Shown: positions 43,250 to 51,542 of the stretch, in pieces
Layout: every line of letters begins with the position of its first letter
Position numbering within the stretch: the stretch's first letter is position 1
Origin: an uncultured Eubacteriales bacterium
GTDB lineage: Bacteria > Bacillota > Clostridia > Oscillospirales > Oscillospiraceae
NCBI GenBank assembly: GCA_900545515.1
Contig: UQZA01000003.1
Location: 1 to 64,000, forward strand
Direction of reading: 5' to 3'
DNA length: 64,000 nucleotides
Notes under the pieces: generated by a model
What the model was told of the DNA's origin: nothing
The model's input: only the letters and a program-made list of their open reading frames with translations
Databases searched by the model: none
Program-made: the position numbers and the translations under genes

Positions 43250-43287
43250 AATGCGTAAGTCCAGGCCATGGACTTGCGCATTTTTTT
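43250..43287 (+). terminator. Leader terminator before the MATE gene (attenuator candidate)
   Basis: aatgcgtaagtcca pairs with tggacttgcgcatt over 14 bp (one G-U) around ggcca, followed by seven T. It lies between a promoter and the gene it should drive, 30 bases before the start codon. Confidence 0.8.
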
Positions 43288-43316
43288 CGCGCAATTTGGT
43301 TTATCGGAGGCAAAAA

Positions 43317-44693
43317 ATGAAACAAGAGCAGAACAAAATGGGCACGAAGCCAGTCAAGGTCCTTCTTCTCACCATGGGACTGCCCATGATTCTATCCATG
43401 GTAGTTCAGGCCTTTTACAACATTGTGGACAGCTATTTTGTCAGCGCCATCGGAGAGGGAGCGGACGAGGCGGTGCATGCCCTGACCCTGGCCTTTCCCA
43501 TCCAGATGCTGATGGTTGCAGTGGGGGTGGGAACTGGAATTGGCGTCAGCGCCTGGATCTCCCAATATCTTGGTATGAACAACCGGGAAAGGGCCAGCCG
43601 GCTGGCAGGCAACGCGATTTTTTTGGGTGTCTGCACCTACGGCCTCTTTCTCCTCTTCGGTCTGTTCCTAGCGCAGGCCTATTTGCGCACACAGACAGGG
43701 GAGCCCTTGGTCTTGGAGCTGGCGGGGCAATACCTCTCCATTGTCTGCATCTGGTCTCTGGGCTGCAACCTGTTTATGACCTATGAAAAGCTGCTGCAGG
43801 CCACAGGCAAAGGGCACTTTTCCACCATTGCCCAGCTGGCGGGAGCAGTGGCCAATATCATTCTGGACCCCATTTTGATTTTTGGCTACTGGGGACTGCC
43901 GGCCATGGGCGTGGCTGGTGCGGCCTGGGCGACGGTGATTGGGCAGCTGCTGTCCCTGGTTCTGGGGATGGTGTTTCATCACGGCTGGAACCGGGAGCTG
44001 CCGTTTCATTGGAAGGATCTGCTGCCGGAGGCCGGACTCATTCGGGAAATTTACCAAATAGGCTTGCCGGCCATTGTGATGCAGGCGCTGATGTCTTTTA
44101 TGACATATGGGGTTAATATTATTCTCGGACAGGTGAGCAGCGATGCGGTGACGGCCTATGGTCTGTATTATAAAATTCAGCAATTTGCCTTTTTTGCCGC
44201 ATTCGGGTTAAACAATGCCATCCTCCCCCTGGTGGCGTATAACTATGGCTTGGGGGCCCCGGAGCGGGTCAGGGACGGCGTGGTTTATGGCACGGCGTAT
44301 ACCGTTGCCATGATGGCGTTGTGCGCCGCCGTCCTCTGGGGATTTGCCGGTCCCATTGCCGGGGTATTTCAGGTCTCAGAAGAGGTTCGGATGCTGTGTA
44401 CCCGGGCGCTGCAGGTGATACCGCTGGGGTATCTGTTCGCTGGCGCCAATATTTCCTTCCAGGGGATATTTCAGGCCTTGGGAAAGGGTGGGTACTCCTT
44501 GCTGGTGTCCCTTTTGCGCCTGGTGGTGGTGGCGCTGCCCCTGTGCTGGCTTTTCACCTGCTTGCCTGCCCCGGAACGTACCGTTTGGTTTGCCTTTCCT
44601 CTGGCGGAGGCGGTGGGCCTGATTGCTGCGGCGCTGCTTTTGAGAACGTGCTACAGGGAAAAGGTGCTCCCCCTGAAATCCGGGAGGGCATAG
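43317..44693 (+). CDS. MATE family efflux transporter
   Basis: 458 residues, 12 helices. KVLLLTMGLPMILSMVVQAF with YNIVDSYFVSAIGEGADEAV is the family opening, mirrored by IYQIGLPAIVMQALMSFMTY in the second half. The ATG at 43317 has CGGAGG six bases upstream. It is only distantly similar to the MATE protein at 21467. The substrate is unknown, but expression appears to be controlled by the terminator in the leader, as for exporters induced by their substrate. No riboswitch fits in the very short leader. Confidence 0.92.
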   Translation: MKQEQNKMGTKPVKVLLLTMGLPMILSMVVQAFYNIVDSYFVSAIGEGADEAVHALTLAFPIQMLMVAVGVGTGIGVSAWISQYLGMNNRERASRLAGNAIFLGVCTYGLFLLFGLFLAQAYLRTQTGEPLVLELAGQYLSIVCIWSLGCNLFMTYEKLLQATGKGHFSTIAQLAGAVANIILDPILIFGYWGLPAMGVAGAAWATVIGQLLSLVLGMVFHHGWNRELPFHWKDLLPEAGLIREIYQIGLPAIVMQALMSFMTYGVNIILGQVSSDAVTAYGLYYKIQQFAFFAAFGLNNAILPLVAYNYGLGAPERVRDGVVYGTAYTVAMMALCAAVLWGFAGPIAGVFQVSEEVRMLCTRALQVIPLGYLFAGANISFQGIFQALGKGGYSLLVSLLRLVVVALPLCWLFTCLPAPERTVWFAFPLAEAVGLIAAALLLRTCYREKVLPLKSGRA

Positions 44694-44698
44694 GGCGC

Positions 44699-45121
44699 TC
44701 AGTACAGGGGCAGCTCCCCTGTGAGCGGGTCCACCTGCTCCGGAGGAAGGGGCTCCAGGGCCAGGCAGGTGAAGGTGGGCTGACCGTGGAATTCGGTCAT
44801 GCCGGCGTCGCAAATCAGGGCGGAGAGGATGCCCGCCTCCTTGGCCCGCCGGTCCAGGTCCAGCAGAGCCTCTTCGGAGTCCACATAGACGCAGACCTTG
44901 GCGGTTCCGTGCTGGAACCAATCGCTCAGGGGGGTGGCGGGGCGGTCCGACGGCCGCAGGCAGAGGCCATCCCCCTGGGTATACACCTGCCCCAGACGGT
45001 TTTCCCGCTCCAGTGCCATAAGCACCGCGGTGACACAGGCATGCCCGGCCTGGGCGGCGATTTTTCCCTTGCGCATGTGCAGATCCCGGCGCATGACGAT
45101 CATTTGCTTTGCAGTGTACAT
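44699..45121 (-). CDS. Peptidyl-tRNA hydrolase, PTH2 type
   Basis: 140 residues. KQMIVMRRDLHMRKGKIAAQ with AGHACVTAVL, CVYVDSEEALLDLDRRAKEA, ICDAGMTEFHGQPTFTCLAL and VDPLTGELPLY follow the archaeal/eukaryotic-type Pth2 order (KGKxAAQ, the D-AG-TE active site, a final TGxLxLx). These enzymes free tRNA from peptidyl-tRNA. Pth2 is uncommon in bacteria, although bacterial relatives exist; whether this one keeps the activity is uncertain. GGAGG lies six bases before the ATG. It converges with the MATE gene, with five bases between stops. Confidence 0.8.
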   Translation of the reverse strand: MYTAKQMIVMRRDLHMRKGKIAAQAGHACVTAVLMALERENRLGQVYTQGDGLCLRPSDRPATPLSDWFQHGTAKVCVYVDSEEALLDLDRRAKEAGILSALICDAGMTEFHGQPTFTCLALEPLPPEQVDPLTGELPLY

Positions 45122-45192
45122 AAAATTCCTCCAGTGGACTGGATCCTGCCCTCAGGCCGGGGCGCTTGGGGACGCAAGATTGCTGAGAGCAG

Positions 45193-45221
45193 TTGACAGT
45201 GGCTTGATTGCCCGGTATGAT
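45193..45221 (+). promoter_or_regulatory. Promoter of the DNA alkyltransferase gene
   Basis: TTGACA, a 17-base spacer and TATGAT, 71 bases before the GTG start. Confidence 0.8.
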
Positions 45222-45292
45222 GATACCAGAAATTGGGGAGCCCTTGGCTTATGAAAATTGAGCAGAAAGGGTCTGGGAAAGGAGCTACAAAT

Positions 45293-45841
45293 GTGAAGAT
45301 GACTTACTATTGCACCACGTATTCATCCCCCCTGGGCCCTGTGACCCTGGCGTCAGACGGGGAGGCCCTTGTGGGGCTGTGGCTGCAGGGACAGAAATCC
45401 GTTTCTGACGCCGCCTCCACAGAGCTGGAGCAACGGGACAGCCTGCCTGTTTTTCAGGAGGGAAAGGATTGGCTGGAGGCATACTTCGCAGGGGAAAGGC
45501 CGGATGCGTCTCAACTGGCCCTGGCGCCTGCCGGCAGTCCCTTTCGCCAGGCGGTGTGGCGGATGCTCCGGGAGATTCCCTATGGTGCAACTACCACCTA
45601 CGGCGAAATCGCCCGAAAAATGGCGGCGCTCACGGGTAAGCCGGGGATGGCTGCCCAGGCGGTGGGCGGGGCTGTGGGGCACAATCCCATTTCCCTGATC
45701 ATTCCCTGCCACCGGGTGATCGGCGCAGGGGGCAGCCTCACGGGCTATGCCGGGGGCCTGGCTCAGAAGGTCTGGCTTCTGCGGCATGAGGGGGTAGACC
45801 TGGGGGGAATGACATGGCCTGGTGTGGGGCCGGTCAAATGA
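45293..45841 (+). CDS. ogt: Methylated-DNA-protein-cysteine methyltransferase
   Basis: 182 residues. The active site IPCHRVIGAGGSLTGYAGGL holds the acceptor Cys, and FRQAVWRMLREIPYGATTTY followed by GEIARKM is the DNA-binding helix region. It removes alkyl groups from O6 of guanine by a suicide reaction. The GTG at 45293 has GGAG eight bases upstream; an ATG two codons later is an alternative. The 3' end overlaps the convergent HAD gene by eight bases. Confidence 0.94.
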   Translation: MKMTYYCTTYSSPLGPVTLASDGEALVGLWLQGQKSVSDAASTELEQRDSLPVFQEGKDWLEAYFAGERPDASQLALAPAGSPFRQAVWRMLREIPYGATTTYGEIARKMAALTGKPGMAAQAVGGAVGHNPISLIIPCHRVIGAGGSLTGYAGGLAQKVWLLRHEGVDLGGMTWPGVGPVK

Positions 45842-46622
45842 GCCCGAAGTGGCGCAGACCTTGCTGAATGCCGTTCTCTAAGACGGTTCCTGTGGTGTAA
45901 ACAGCTGCCTGCTGAACGGCCAGAGGGCTTCCGCCCATGGCGATGGGGGTGGCGACGCATTGGAACATGGGCAGGTCGTTGGCACTGTCTCCAAAGGCAA
46001 AGGCGGCCTCCCGGGAGAGGTGGTAATGATCCAGGATGCGATGGATTCCTGTGGATTTGCTGTTGCCCAGAAGCACGGCCTCTGTCATCCCGCCGCCTCG
46101 GTCAATGAGCGTAAAATCCCGGCCCGCTTCCGCCTGGAAGCGGGTCATATCTGCCTGCCCCAGATCAAAGACGACAAGCTTTTCAAAGGTAAAATCCGGC
46201 CTGTCCGGGTCCAGGGTCACGGGAATTCCTTTTGCAGCCATACGCTGGGCCTCCAGCTTCACCTGCGGCCCCTGGGGCCGAGTTCCGTCCAGAATCATGC
46301 AGCCGTTGGCCTCAAAGAGGGGATCCAAATTGCAGGCCCGGACCAGCTCCCGCATCCGGCGGCACAGGGCGGGGTCTGGCAGAACCTGGTGCAGGGTCCG
46401 GTTCCCCGCCCGTACCTCCATGCCGCATCCACAGACACAGCCGTCCCATGTCCCTTGCAGCACCCGGGGGTCTATGTGGCTATAGGGCCGGCCGGTGTTT
46501 AAAATGGCCAGGTGCCCTTGCCGCCGCAGGGCAGCTACGGCTTCCAAGGCGCTTTCTGGCAGAGTTTGGGTGGCATCGTCAATCAAGGTGCCGTCAATAT
46601 CAAAAAATACAATCTTTTTCAT
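45834..46622 (-). CDS. Cof-type HAD family phosphatase
   Basis: 262 residues from the ATG at 46622. HAD motif I KIVFFDIDGTLIDD, motif II LNTGRP, motif III around LLGNSKSTG and motif IV AFAFGDSANDLPMF are in place with a C2-type cap between. Such enzymes dephosphorylate small metabolites such as sugar phosphates or FMN. Promoter at 46754-46782 on the same strand; AGGAAC lies ten bases before the start. Confidence 0.92.
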   Translation of the reverse strand: MKKIVFFDIDGTLIDDATQTLPESALEAVAALRRQGHLAILNTGRPYSHIDPRVLQGTWDGCVCGCGMEVRAGNRTLHQVLPDPALCRRMRELVRACNLDPLFEANGCMILDGTRPQGPQVKLEAQRMAAKGIPVTLDPDRPDFTFEKLVVFDLGQADMTRFQAEAGRDFTLIDRGGGMTEAVLLGNSKSTGIHRILDHYHLSREAAFAFGDSANDLPMFQCVATPIAMGGSPLAVQQAAVYTTGTVLENGIQQGLRHFGLI

Positions 46623-46753
46623 AGCTAACTTGTTCCTATTGGTTTCACATTCTGGCAATGGCTGTCCGGCGCCTGCATGGCGCCCACCGGGCAGAATTTC
46701 TGGCAGCAGAGCAGCTCAAAGGGCTGTAATCATGTGCATCATGCGTGCTATCT

Positions 46754-46782
46754 ATTATACTACGATTTTCCTGCTGCGGCAA
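46754..46782 (-). promoter_or_regulatory. Promoter of the HAD phosphatase gene
   Basis: On the minus strand TTGCCG (46777-46782), a 17-base spacer and TATAAT (46754-46759). The remaining spacer up to 46989 holds no gene that I can support. Confidence 0.7.
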
Positions 46783-46989
46783 GGCCTCTTGCCGGTCATA
46801 TTGCGGCAAACCCGTGCGCCGGTGCTTTTCCCAAACCCTGGAAAGGCTGCCATCCTTCCGTCGATGCGTCTGGGTAGCCACGCCCGATACCCCCTGGGTA
46901 ATTTCTTAACAAAAGCGTGGCAAATTGGCTCCATAAGACGACCCCATGTCGCCCAGGATGGGAGGCGGCATGGGGCAATGGATGGTTGA

Positions 46990-48210
46990 TTACGGGGTAG
47001 GCGGCTGGGGCTGGGCCGCGGTGGTGAGGATGGGGAGGTTGGCGTTGTAGATCTGCGGGAATTGGCTCAGGGGCAGGGGGCTGACGCCCCGGCCCACCTC
47101 AATGGTATAGCCCGGCCGGCGGTATTGCTGGATGAACCAATCTTTGAACCCGGCAAAAGCGGAGTTGTACGGAGTTTCCTCCAGGGAATAGCCACTGAGA
47201 GCTGCAAACTTTTCTCCCAACTCCCGGGCGCCGGGCACATAGATGTCCTGGAATTGCCAGTAAATGACCTCGCCCTGGCTGTGATAGGCCAAGACCAGGG
47301 CCGGGTTCAGGGTCTGAGTGTACCGGGCCAGAGCCTGGGTTTCCCGCTGATCCAGAGGGGCCCGGCCTACGTAATCCCGAGGGCCGGGACGGGTGAAGCC
47401 CTGCTCGAACTTGATCTCCCGGGCAGTTTCCCACCCTGCCGGGTAATTCAGATTCAGGTCAATCCCCAGGAGATTTGCTTTCCAGCCGTTGGGGAAGGGA
47501 ATGCTGGGGTAATAGGAAGCCAAGCTCCGGGCAAAGGCGTAGTCTCCGCTGTCTGCCGGCAGAGCGCCGGTGACCAGATCCACGCCATCGGGGTCCACCA
47601 TGGGGACCATATGGATGGTAGCCACCTCCAGCAGTTCCCTTCCGGGATAACCGCCGATGACGGCGCCAGCTATGGCGGCCTTGGCCAGGTCCTCGGCAAA
47701 GGCCAGCAGCAGCGTGGCGGTGATCCACTCATTGGCATGGTGGGCGGCTGTGTACAGGACGCGCCGCTGCCCTGAGCCCATGGTGAGCGCCTCCACAGGC
47801 CGCCCAAAGGCAGTGGTCGTGAGGGCTTCCATCCGGCAGAGCCCGGGATACCGGCCCACCAGGCCGCGGATACACAGGCTGCACAGGTTCGAGGTCATGG
47901 GCACATCGGTTGGGACCACAGGGAAGCCCAGGGGCACCCGCATGGGGGCGCCCACAGGCAGCCGCTCCGGGTCCAGGGAGGGGTTGGCAGTGGCAATGGC
48001 CTGGGAGGTGGTGCCATAACGGGCAGCCAGCTCCCAGTAGGTATCTCCGGGCTGAATCCGGATGGTGCGGAAACCCAGTAGATACGGCTCCAGGGCCAGC
48101 TGGGTCTCCGGATCGGCCTCGCCGGTTTGGGGCAGCCCCTGGAGGGCCTGAAATTCTGCCAGGGTGTTGACCCCGGCGCGGCGCAGAGCCAGTGCAATTA
48201 ATTCATTCAT
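46990..48210 (-). CDS. LysM-containing M14 zinc carboxypeptidase
   Basis: 406 residues without signal peptide. The N-terminus has a short helical region and a LysM domain (about 50-95, RIQPGDTYWELAARYGTTSQ, AIATANPSLDP). The M14 domain follows: zinc ligands in AHHANEW and LVLAYHSQGEV, catalytic Glu in GYTIEVGRGVS. It resembles gamma-D-glutamyl-(L)-meso-diaminopimelate peptidases that cut wall peptides during sporulation or recycling. LysM would hold it to peptidoglycan, although export is not obvious from the sequence; the forespore or cytoplasm is possible. Confidence 0.88.
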   Translation of the reverse strand: MNELIALALRRAGVNTLAEFQALQGLPQTGEADPETQLALEPYLLGFRTIRIQPGDTYWELAARYGTTSQAIATANPSLDPERLPVGAPMRVPLGFPVVPTDVPMTSNLCSLCIRGLVGRYPGLCRMEALTTTAFGRPVEALTMGSGQRRVLYTAAHHANEWITATLLLAFAEDLAKAAIAGAVIGGYPGRELLEVATIHMVPMVDPDGVDLVTGALPADSGDYAFARSLASYYPSIPFPNGWKANLLGIDLNLNYPAGWETAREIKFEQGFTRPGPRDYVGRAPLDQRETQALARYTQTLNPALVLAYHSQGEVIYWQFQDIYVPGARELGEKFAALSGYSLEETPYNSAFAGFKDWFIQQYRRPGYTIEVGRGVSPLPLSQFPQIYNANLPILTTAAQPQPPTP

Positions 48211-48321
48211 AGAAATCGCCTCCGGCTATTCTATGCGCATAAAGAACCATAGGTGCTGGGGAAGTGGGAAAATTGTCCAACAAATTTCGTTATAAACCTG
48301 GGAATTTGTGAAAAACGGGAC

Positions 48322-48350
48322 TTTACAGCCGGAAACGGATCTTGTATAAT
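48322..48350 (+). promoter_or_regulatory. Promoter of gap
   Basis: TTTACA, a 17-base spacer and TATAAT, 80 bases before the start codon. Confidence 0.8.
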
Positions 48351-48429
48351 AATGCTGTCTGGGGCCTATACTCCAAACTATGTGGAATGCGCCGCTTTGG
48401 CGGCGAGATTGAAATGGAGGAAAATAACC

Positions 48430-49443
48430 ATGTCTATCAAAGTTGGTATTAACGGCTTTGGCCGGATCGGCCGTATGGTCTTCCGTGCCAGCATCAACCA
48501 TCCCGAAATTGAGATCGTGGGCATCAATGATCTGTGCCCCGCTGACTATCTGGCCTATATGCTGAAGTATGACACCATGCACGGCCAGTTCCAGGGCACT
48601 GTGGAGTCCACCGAGAATTCCATCATTGTCAATGGCCATGAGATTCCCATTTCTGCCGAGCGGAACCCCGCCGACCTGCCCTGGGGCAAGCTGGGTGCAG
48701 AGTATGTGGTGGAGTCCACCGGCCTGTTCCTGACCCAGGAGAAGGCTGCCGGTCACCTGGCTGCCGGCGCCAAGAAGGTTGTCATGTCCGCCCCCTCCAA
48801 GGACGCTACCCCCATGTTTGTCTGTGGCGTCAACCTGGATAAGTACACCACCGACATGAACTTCGTGTCCAACGCTTCCTGCACCACCAACTGCCTGGCT
48901 CCCATCGCCAAGGTTTTGAACGATAAGTTCGGCATTACCGATGGCCTGATGACCACGGTTCACTCCACCACCGCTACCCAGAAGACCGTAGACGGCCCGT
49001 CCCTGAAGGACTGGAGAGGCGGCCGCGCCGCTGCCGGCAACATCATTCCCTCCTCCACCGGCGCTGCCAAGGCTGTGGGCAAGGTCATTCCCGAGCTGAA
49101 CGGCAAGCTGACTGGTATGTCCATGCGGGTTCCCACCCTGGATGTGTCTGTGGTGGACCTCACTGTGAACCTGGCCAAGCCCGCCACCTACGAGGAGATC
49201 TGCGCTGCCATGAAGGAAGCGGCTGAAGGCGAGCTGAAGGGCGTTCTGGGATACACCGACGAGGCTGTGGTTTCCTCTGACTTCCTGGGCGATACCCGTA
49301 CCTCCATCTTCGACGCCAAAGCTGGCATTGCCCTCACCGACACCTTCGTAAAGGTTGTGTCCTGGTACGACAACGAGGTCGGCTATTCCAACAAGGTGCT
49401 GGAGCTGATCAAGCACATGTACTCTGTGGATCACGCAGAATAA
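48430..49443 (+). CDS. gap: Glyceraldehyde-3-phosphate dehydrogenase
   Basis: 337 residues, type I. NAD-binding start KVGINGFGRIGRMVF, active site SNASCTTNCLAPIAK with Cys151, and the final SWYDNEVGYSNKVLEL are typical. It oxidises glyceraldehyde-3-phosphate in glycolysis. The ATG at 48430 has GGAGG upstream. Codon use is strongly biased (AAG, CTG, GGC, ACC), as expected for an abundant enzyme. It is monocistronic, with the repeat at 49464 as terminator. Confidence 0.97.
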   Translation: MSIKVGINGFGRIGRMVFRASINHPEIEIVGINDLCPADYLAYMLKYDTMHGQFQGTVESTENSIIVNGHEIPISAERNPADLPWGKLGAEYVVESTGLFLTQEKAAGHLAAGAKKVVMSAPSKDATPMFVCGVNLDKYTTDMNFVSNASCTTNCLAPIAKVLNDKFGITDGLMTTVHSTTATQKTVDGPSLKDWRGGRAAAGNIIPSSTGAAKAVGKVIPELNGKLTGMSMRVPTLDVSVVDLTVNLAKPATYEEICAAMKEAAEGELKGVLGYTDEAVVSSDFLGDTRTSIFDAKAGIALTDTFVKVVSWYDNEVGYSNKVLELIKHMYSVDHAE

Positions 49444-49463
49444 TTCCCCCATGTGACATCGTA

Positions 49464-49608
49464 AAGGGGCCTGTTGCAAAATGCGTTTTTTGCAACAGGC
49501 CCCTTTTCAAAGTGGAAGATAGCGGGAGAAAACACGAAAAGTTGTGTTTTTTCCCGCTAATATATTAGGAATAGTTTTATAAAAAGCTATTTTGGAACAG
49601 GCCCCTTG
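49464..49608 (+). repeat. 145-bp MITE-like repeat acting as gap terminator
   Basis: The left end aaggggcctgttgcaaaatg and right end ttttggaacaggcccctt are inverted copies of each other. A third, internal copy of the arm makes a terminator hairpin with the left end (gttgcaaaa facing ttttttgcaac). A second hairpin, gcgggagaaaacac facing gtgttttttcccgc, fills the middle. A decayed relative is at 34983. No ORF inside. Confidence 0.75.
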
Positions 49609-49832
49609 CGTCCACGTATAGATGTTTTGCCTGGAGGTTTCGCTGTCAGGGGCAGTGAAGTCGCTCCTCTTACCGTTGACAGCAGAGCTGGGCGGGGTGA
49701 CACAGACGCTTTTGAAGCAGGTGTGGCGTACGGCCTGTGGTCCTGATGTGGAAGGTTACAAGAGCTGAATATTGGGGCGACAACCCTTTTTGACTGTCTG
49801 CGTGATTTTTTAAAATAATTACGAAAACCATA
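49609..49832. other. Spacer without recognisable gene
   Basis: About 220 bases between the repeat and the next promoter. No frame has a ribosome site, and I see no RNA motif. Confidence 0.4.
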
Positions 49833-49861
49833 TTGACAGTCGCGCGACCGTGTGATACAAT
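49833..49861 (+). promoter_or_regulatory. Promoter of the DUF1836 operon with palindrome in the spacer
   Basis: TTGACA (49833-49838), a 17-base spacer and TACAAT (49856-49861). The spacer begins with the perfect palindrome GTCGCGCGAC (49839-49848), a likely operator. Confidence 0.75.
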
Positions 49862-49894
49862 CTAGACATCTCGAGAGACAGAGGAGTGATTCAA

Positions 49895-50449
49895 ATGAAC
49901 TGGATTCTGCCCGGCACGGTTCTGGAGGTAGATGGGTCCCGGCCGGAGGCAGCCGATGAGCTGTTTTCCTCCCTGTTCGTCACCGGCGGCCTGGTTCTGT
50001 CCCAGGTGTGTCAGATCACCGGTCTGGAGCCCTACGCGGTCCAGAACTGGGTGAAGCGAGGGTTTTTAGCCCCGCCGGTGAAGAAAAAGTACAACCGCCG
50101 CCAGCTCAGCCGCATCATCATCATCAACATGCTGAAAACCGCCCTTCCCATGGAATCCATCTGCCGGATTCTGTCCTACGTCAACGGCCAATTGGACGAT
50201 GAAAGCGACGACATCATCGACGATAGCGTGATGTACCTCATTTTTCTCCGCCTGGCCGCTGCCAACCGGGACACCTGGCCTCCCCGGGGACTGCAGGAGA
50301 CCCTGGACGCTGTGCTGTCTGGTTACCAGGAGCCCTGCCCCGGGGCCCGGCACCGGGTGGCAGACGCCCTGGAGGTGATGCTCACGGCCTGGTTCTCTTC
50401 CCAGCTGCAGAAGCAGGCGGCGGAGCAAATGCAGCAGCTGGGCATTTAA
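49895..50449 (+). CDS. DUF1836 domain protein (MerR-like DNA-binding region)
   Basis: 184 residues. GLVLSQVCQITGLEPYAVQN followed by WVKRGFLAPPVKKKYNRRQL is a MerR-type helix-turn-helix with wing, and IIIINMLKTALPMESICRIL is the typical DUF1836 continuation. It is predicted to be a transcription factor of Firmicutes with unknown targets. The ATG at 49895 has GAGGAG nine bases upstream. It lies 39 bases before hflK in the same direction, and the palindrome in its promoter would suit autoregulation. Confidence 0.88.
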   Translation: MNWILPGTVLEVDGSRPEAADELFSSLFVTGGLVLSQVCQITGLEPYAVQNWVKRGFLAPPVKKKYNRRQLSRIIIINMLKTALPMESICRILSYVNGQLDDESDDIIDDSVMYLIFLRLAAANRDTWPPRGLQETLDAVLSGYQEPCPGARHRVADALEVMLTAWFSSQLQKQAAEQMQQLGI

Positions 50450-50488
50450 TCCAGCAGCACATTCATTTTAAAAAAAGGAGATATGCAC

Positions 50489-51538
50489 ATGGAAAACGGA
50501 ACCTATCACTGGACGCCCGATGGCGGAGATGGGAAAAAATCCCGCCCCAAGAGGCCCAGCGGAAAGCAAGTTGGTAAGTTTCTCATTGCCGCAGTGGCCG
50601 TGATCCTGGTCCTTGTGACAGCCAGCACCTGTTGGTACACCGTAGACGACAAGCACCAGGCTGTGGTGACCACCTTCGGCAAGGTCACCGACGTCACCGG
50701 TGCAGGCGTTCACTTTAAGCTTCCCTTCGGCATTCAGAAGGCCCAGAAGGTAGCGGTCAATGTGTACCAGAAGATTGAGCTGGGCTATCGCACCGATGAC
50801 AGCACCCCGGAGGGCTACGAGGTGGTGGACGATGAGGGCAAGATGATCACTGGCGACTACAACATCGTCAACGTGGATTTCTTTGTGGAGTACAAGGTTT
50901 CCAACCCGGAACGGTACCTCTACGGCTCCTACTCCCCGGAAGAGGTTCTGCGAAACCTGATTCAAAGCCAGATCCGCAATGTGGTGGGCTCCACTCAGGT
51001 AGACGCTGTCCTCACCGACGGCAAGGAGGCCATTCAGATGCAGGTGAAATCCCTGGTTACGGAGGTGCTCCAGGAGTATGACATTGGCCTCACCCTGGTG
51101 GATGTAAAAATCCAGGACGCCGAGCCCCCTACCCAGGAGGTCATTGAGGCCTTCAAGGCGGTGGAGACCGCCAAGCAGCAGGCCGAGACTGTGGTCAACC
51201 AGGCCAAGGCCTACCAAAACGCCCAGATTCCCAAGGCTGAGGGCCAGGCGGACCAGTTGATTCAGAATGCCGAGTATCTGAAGCAGGCCCGGATCAACGA
51301 GGCTACAGAGCAGGTGGCCATGTTCCAGGCCATGTATCAGGAATACCAGCGAAACCCGGAAATCACCCGCTCCCGGATGTACTATGAGGCCATTTCCCAG
51401 GTGCTGCCCGGCGTGAAGCTGTACATCAACACGACAAACGCCGATGGGGTGGATATGGTCCTGCCCCTGGAGAGCTTTGTAGACGCCGGCGAACCGGCCA
51501 CGGAACCCACAACCCCACCGACAGAGGGAGGAGACTGA
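50489..51538 (+). CDS. hflK: Band 7 protein HflK
   Basis: 349 residues. N-terminal helix (FLIAAVAVILVLVTASTCWY), then the SPFH domain (YTVDDKHQAVVTTFGKVTDV, GAGVHFKLPFGIQKAQKVAV) and a coiled coil (AKQQAETVVNQAKAYQNAQI). HflK and HflC form a large membrane cage that modulates FtsH protease. AGGAG stands eight bases before the second ATG at 50489 and two before the first at 50483, so I take the second. hflC begins four bases after the stop. Confidence 0.92.
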   Translation: MENGTYHWTPDGGDGKKSRPKRPSGKQVGKFLIAAVAVILVLVTASTCWYTVDDKHQAVVTTFGKVTDVTGAGVHFKLPFGIQKAQKVAVNVYQKIELGYRTDDSTPEGYEVVDDEGKMITGDYNIVNVDFFVEYKVSNPERYLYGSYSPEEVLRNLIQSQIRNVVGSTQVDAVLTDGKEAIQMQVKSLVTEVLQEYDIGLTLVDVKIQDAEPPTQEVIEAFKAVETAKQQAETVVNQAKAYQNAQIPKAEGQADQLIQNAEYLKQARINEATEQVAMFQAMYQEYQRNPEITRSRMYYEAISQVLPGVKLYINTTNADGVDMVLPLESFVDAGEPATEPTTPPTEGGD

Positions 51539-51542
51539 TCAG

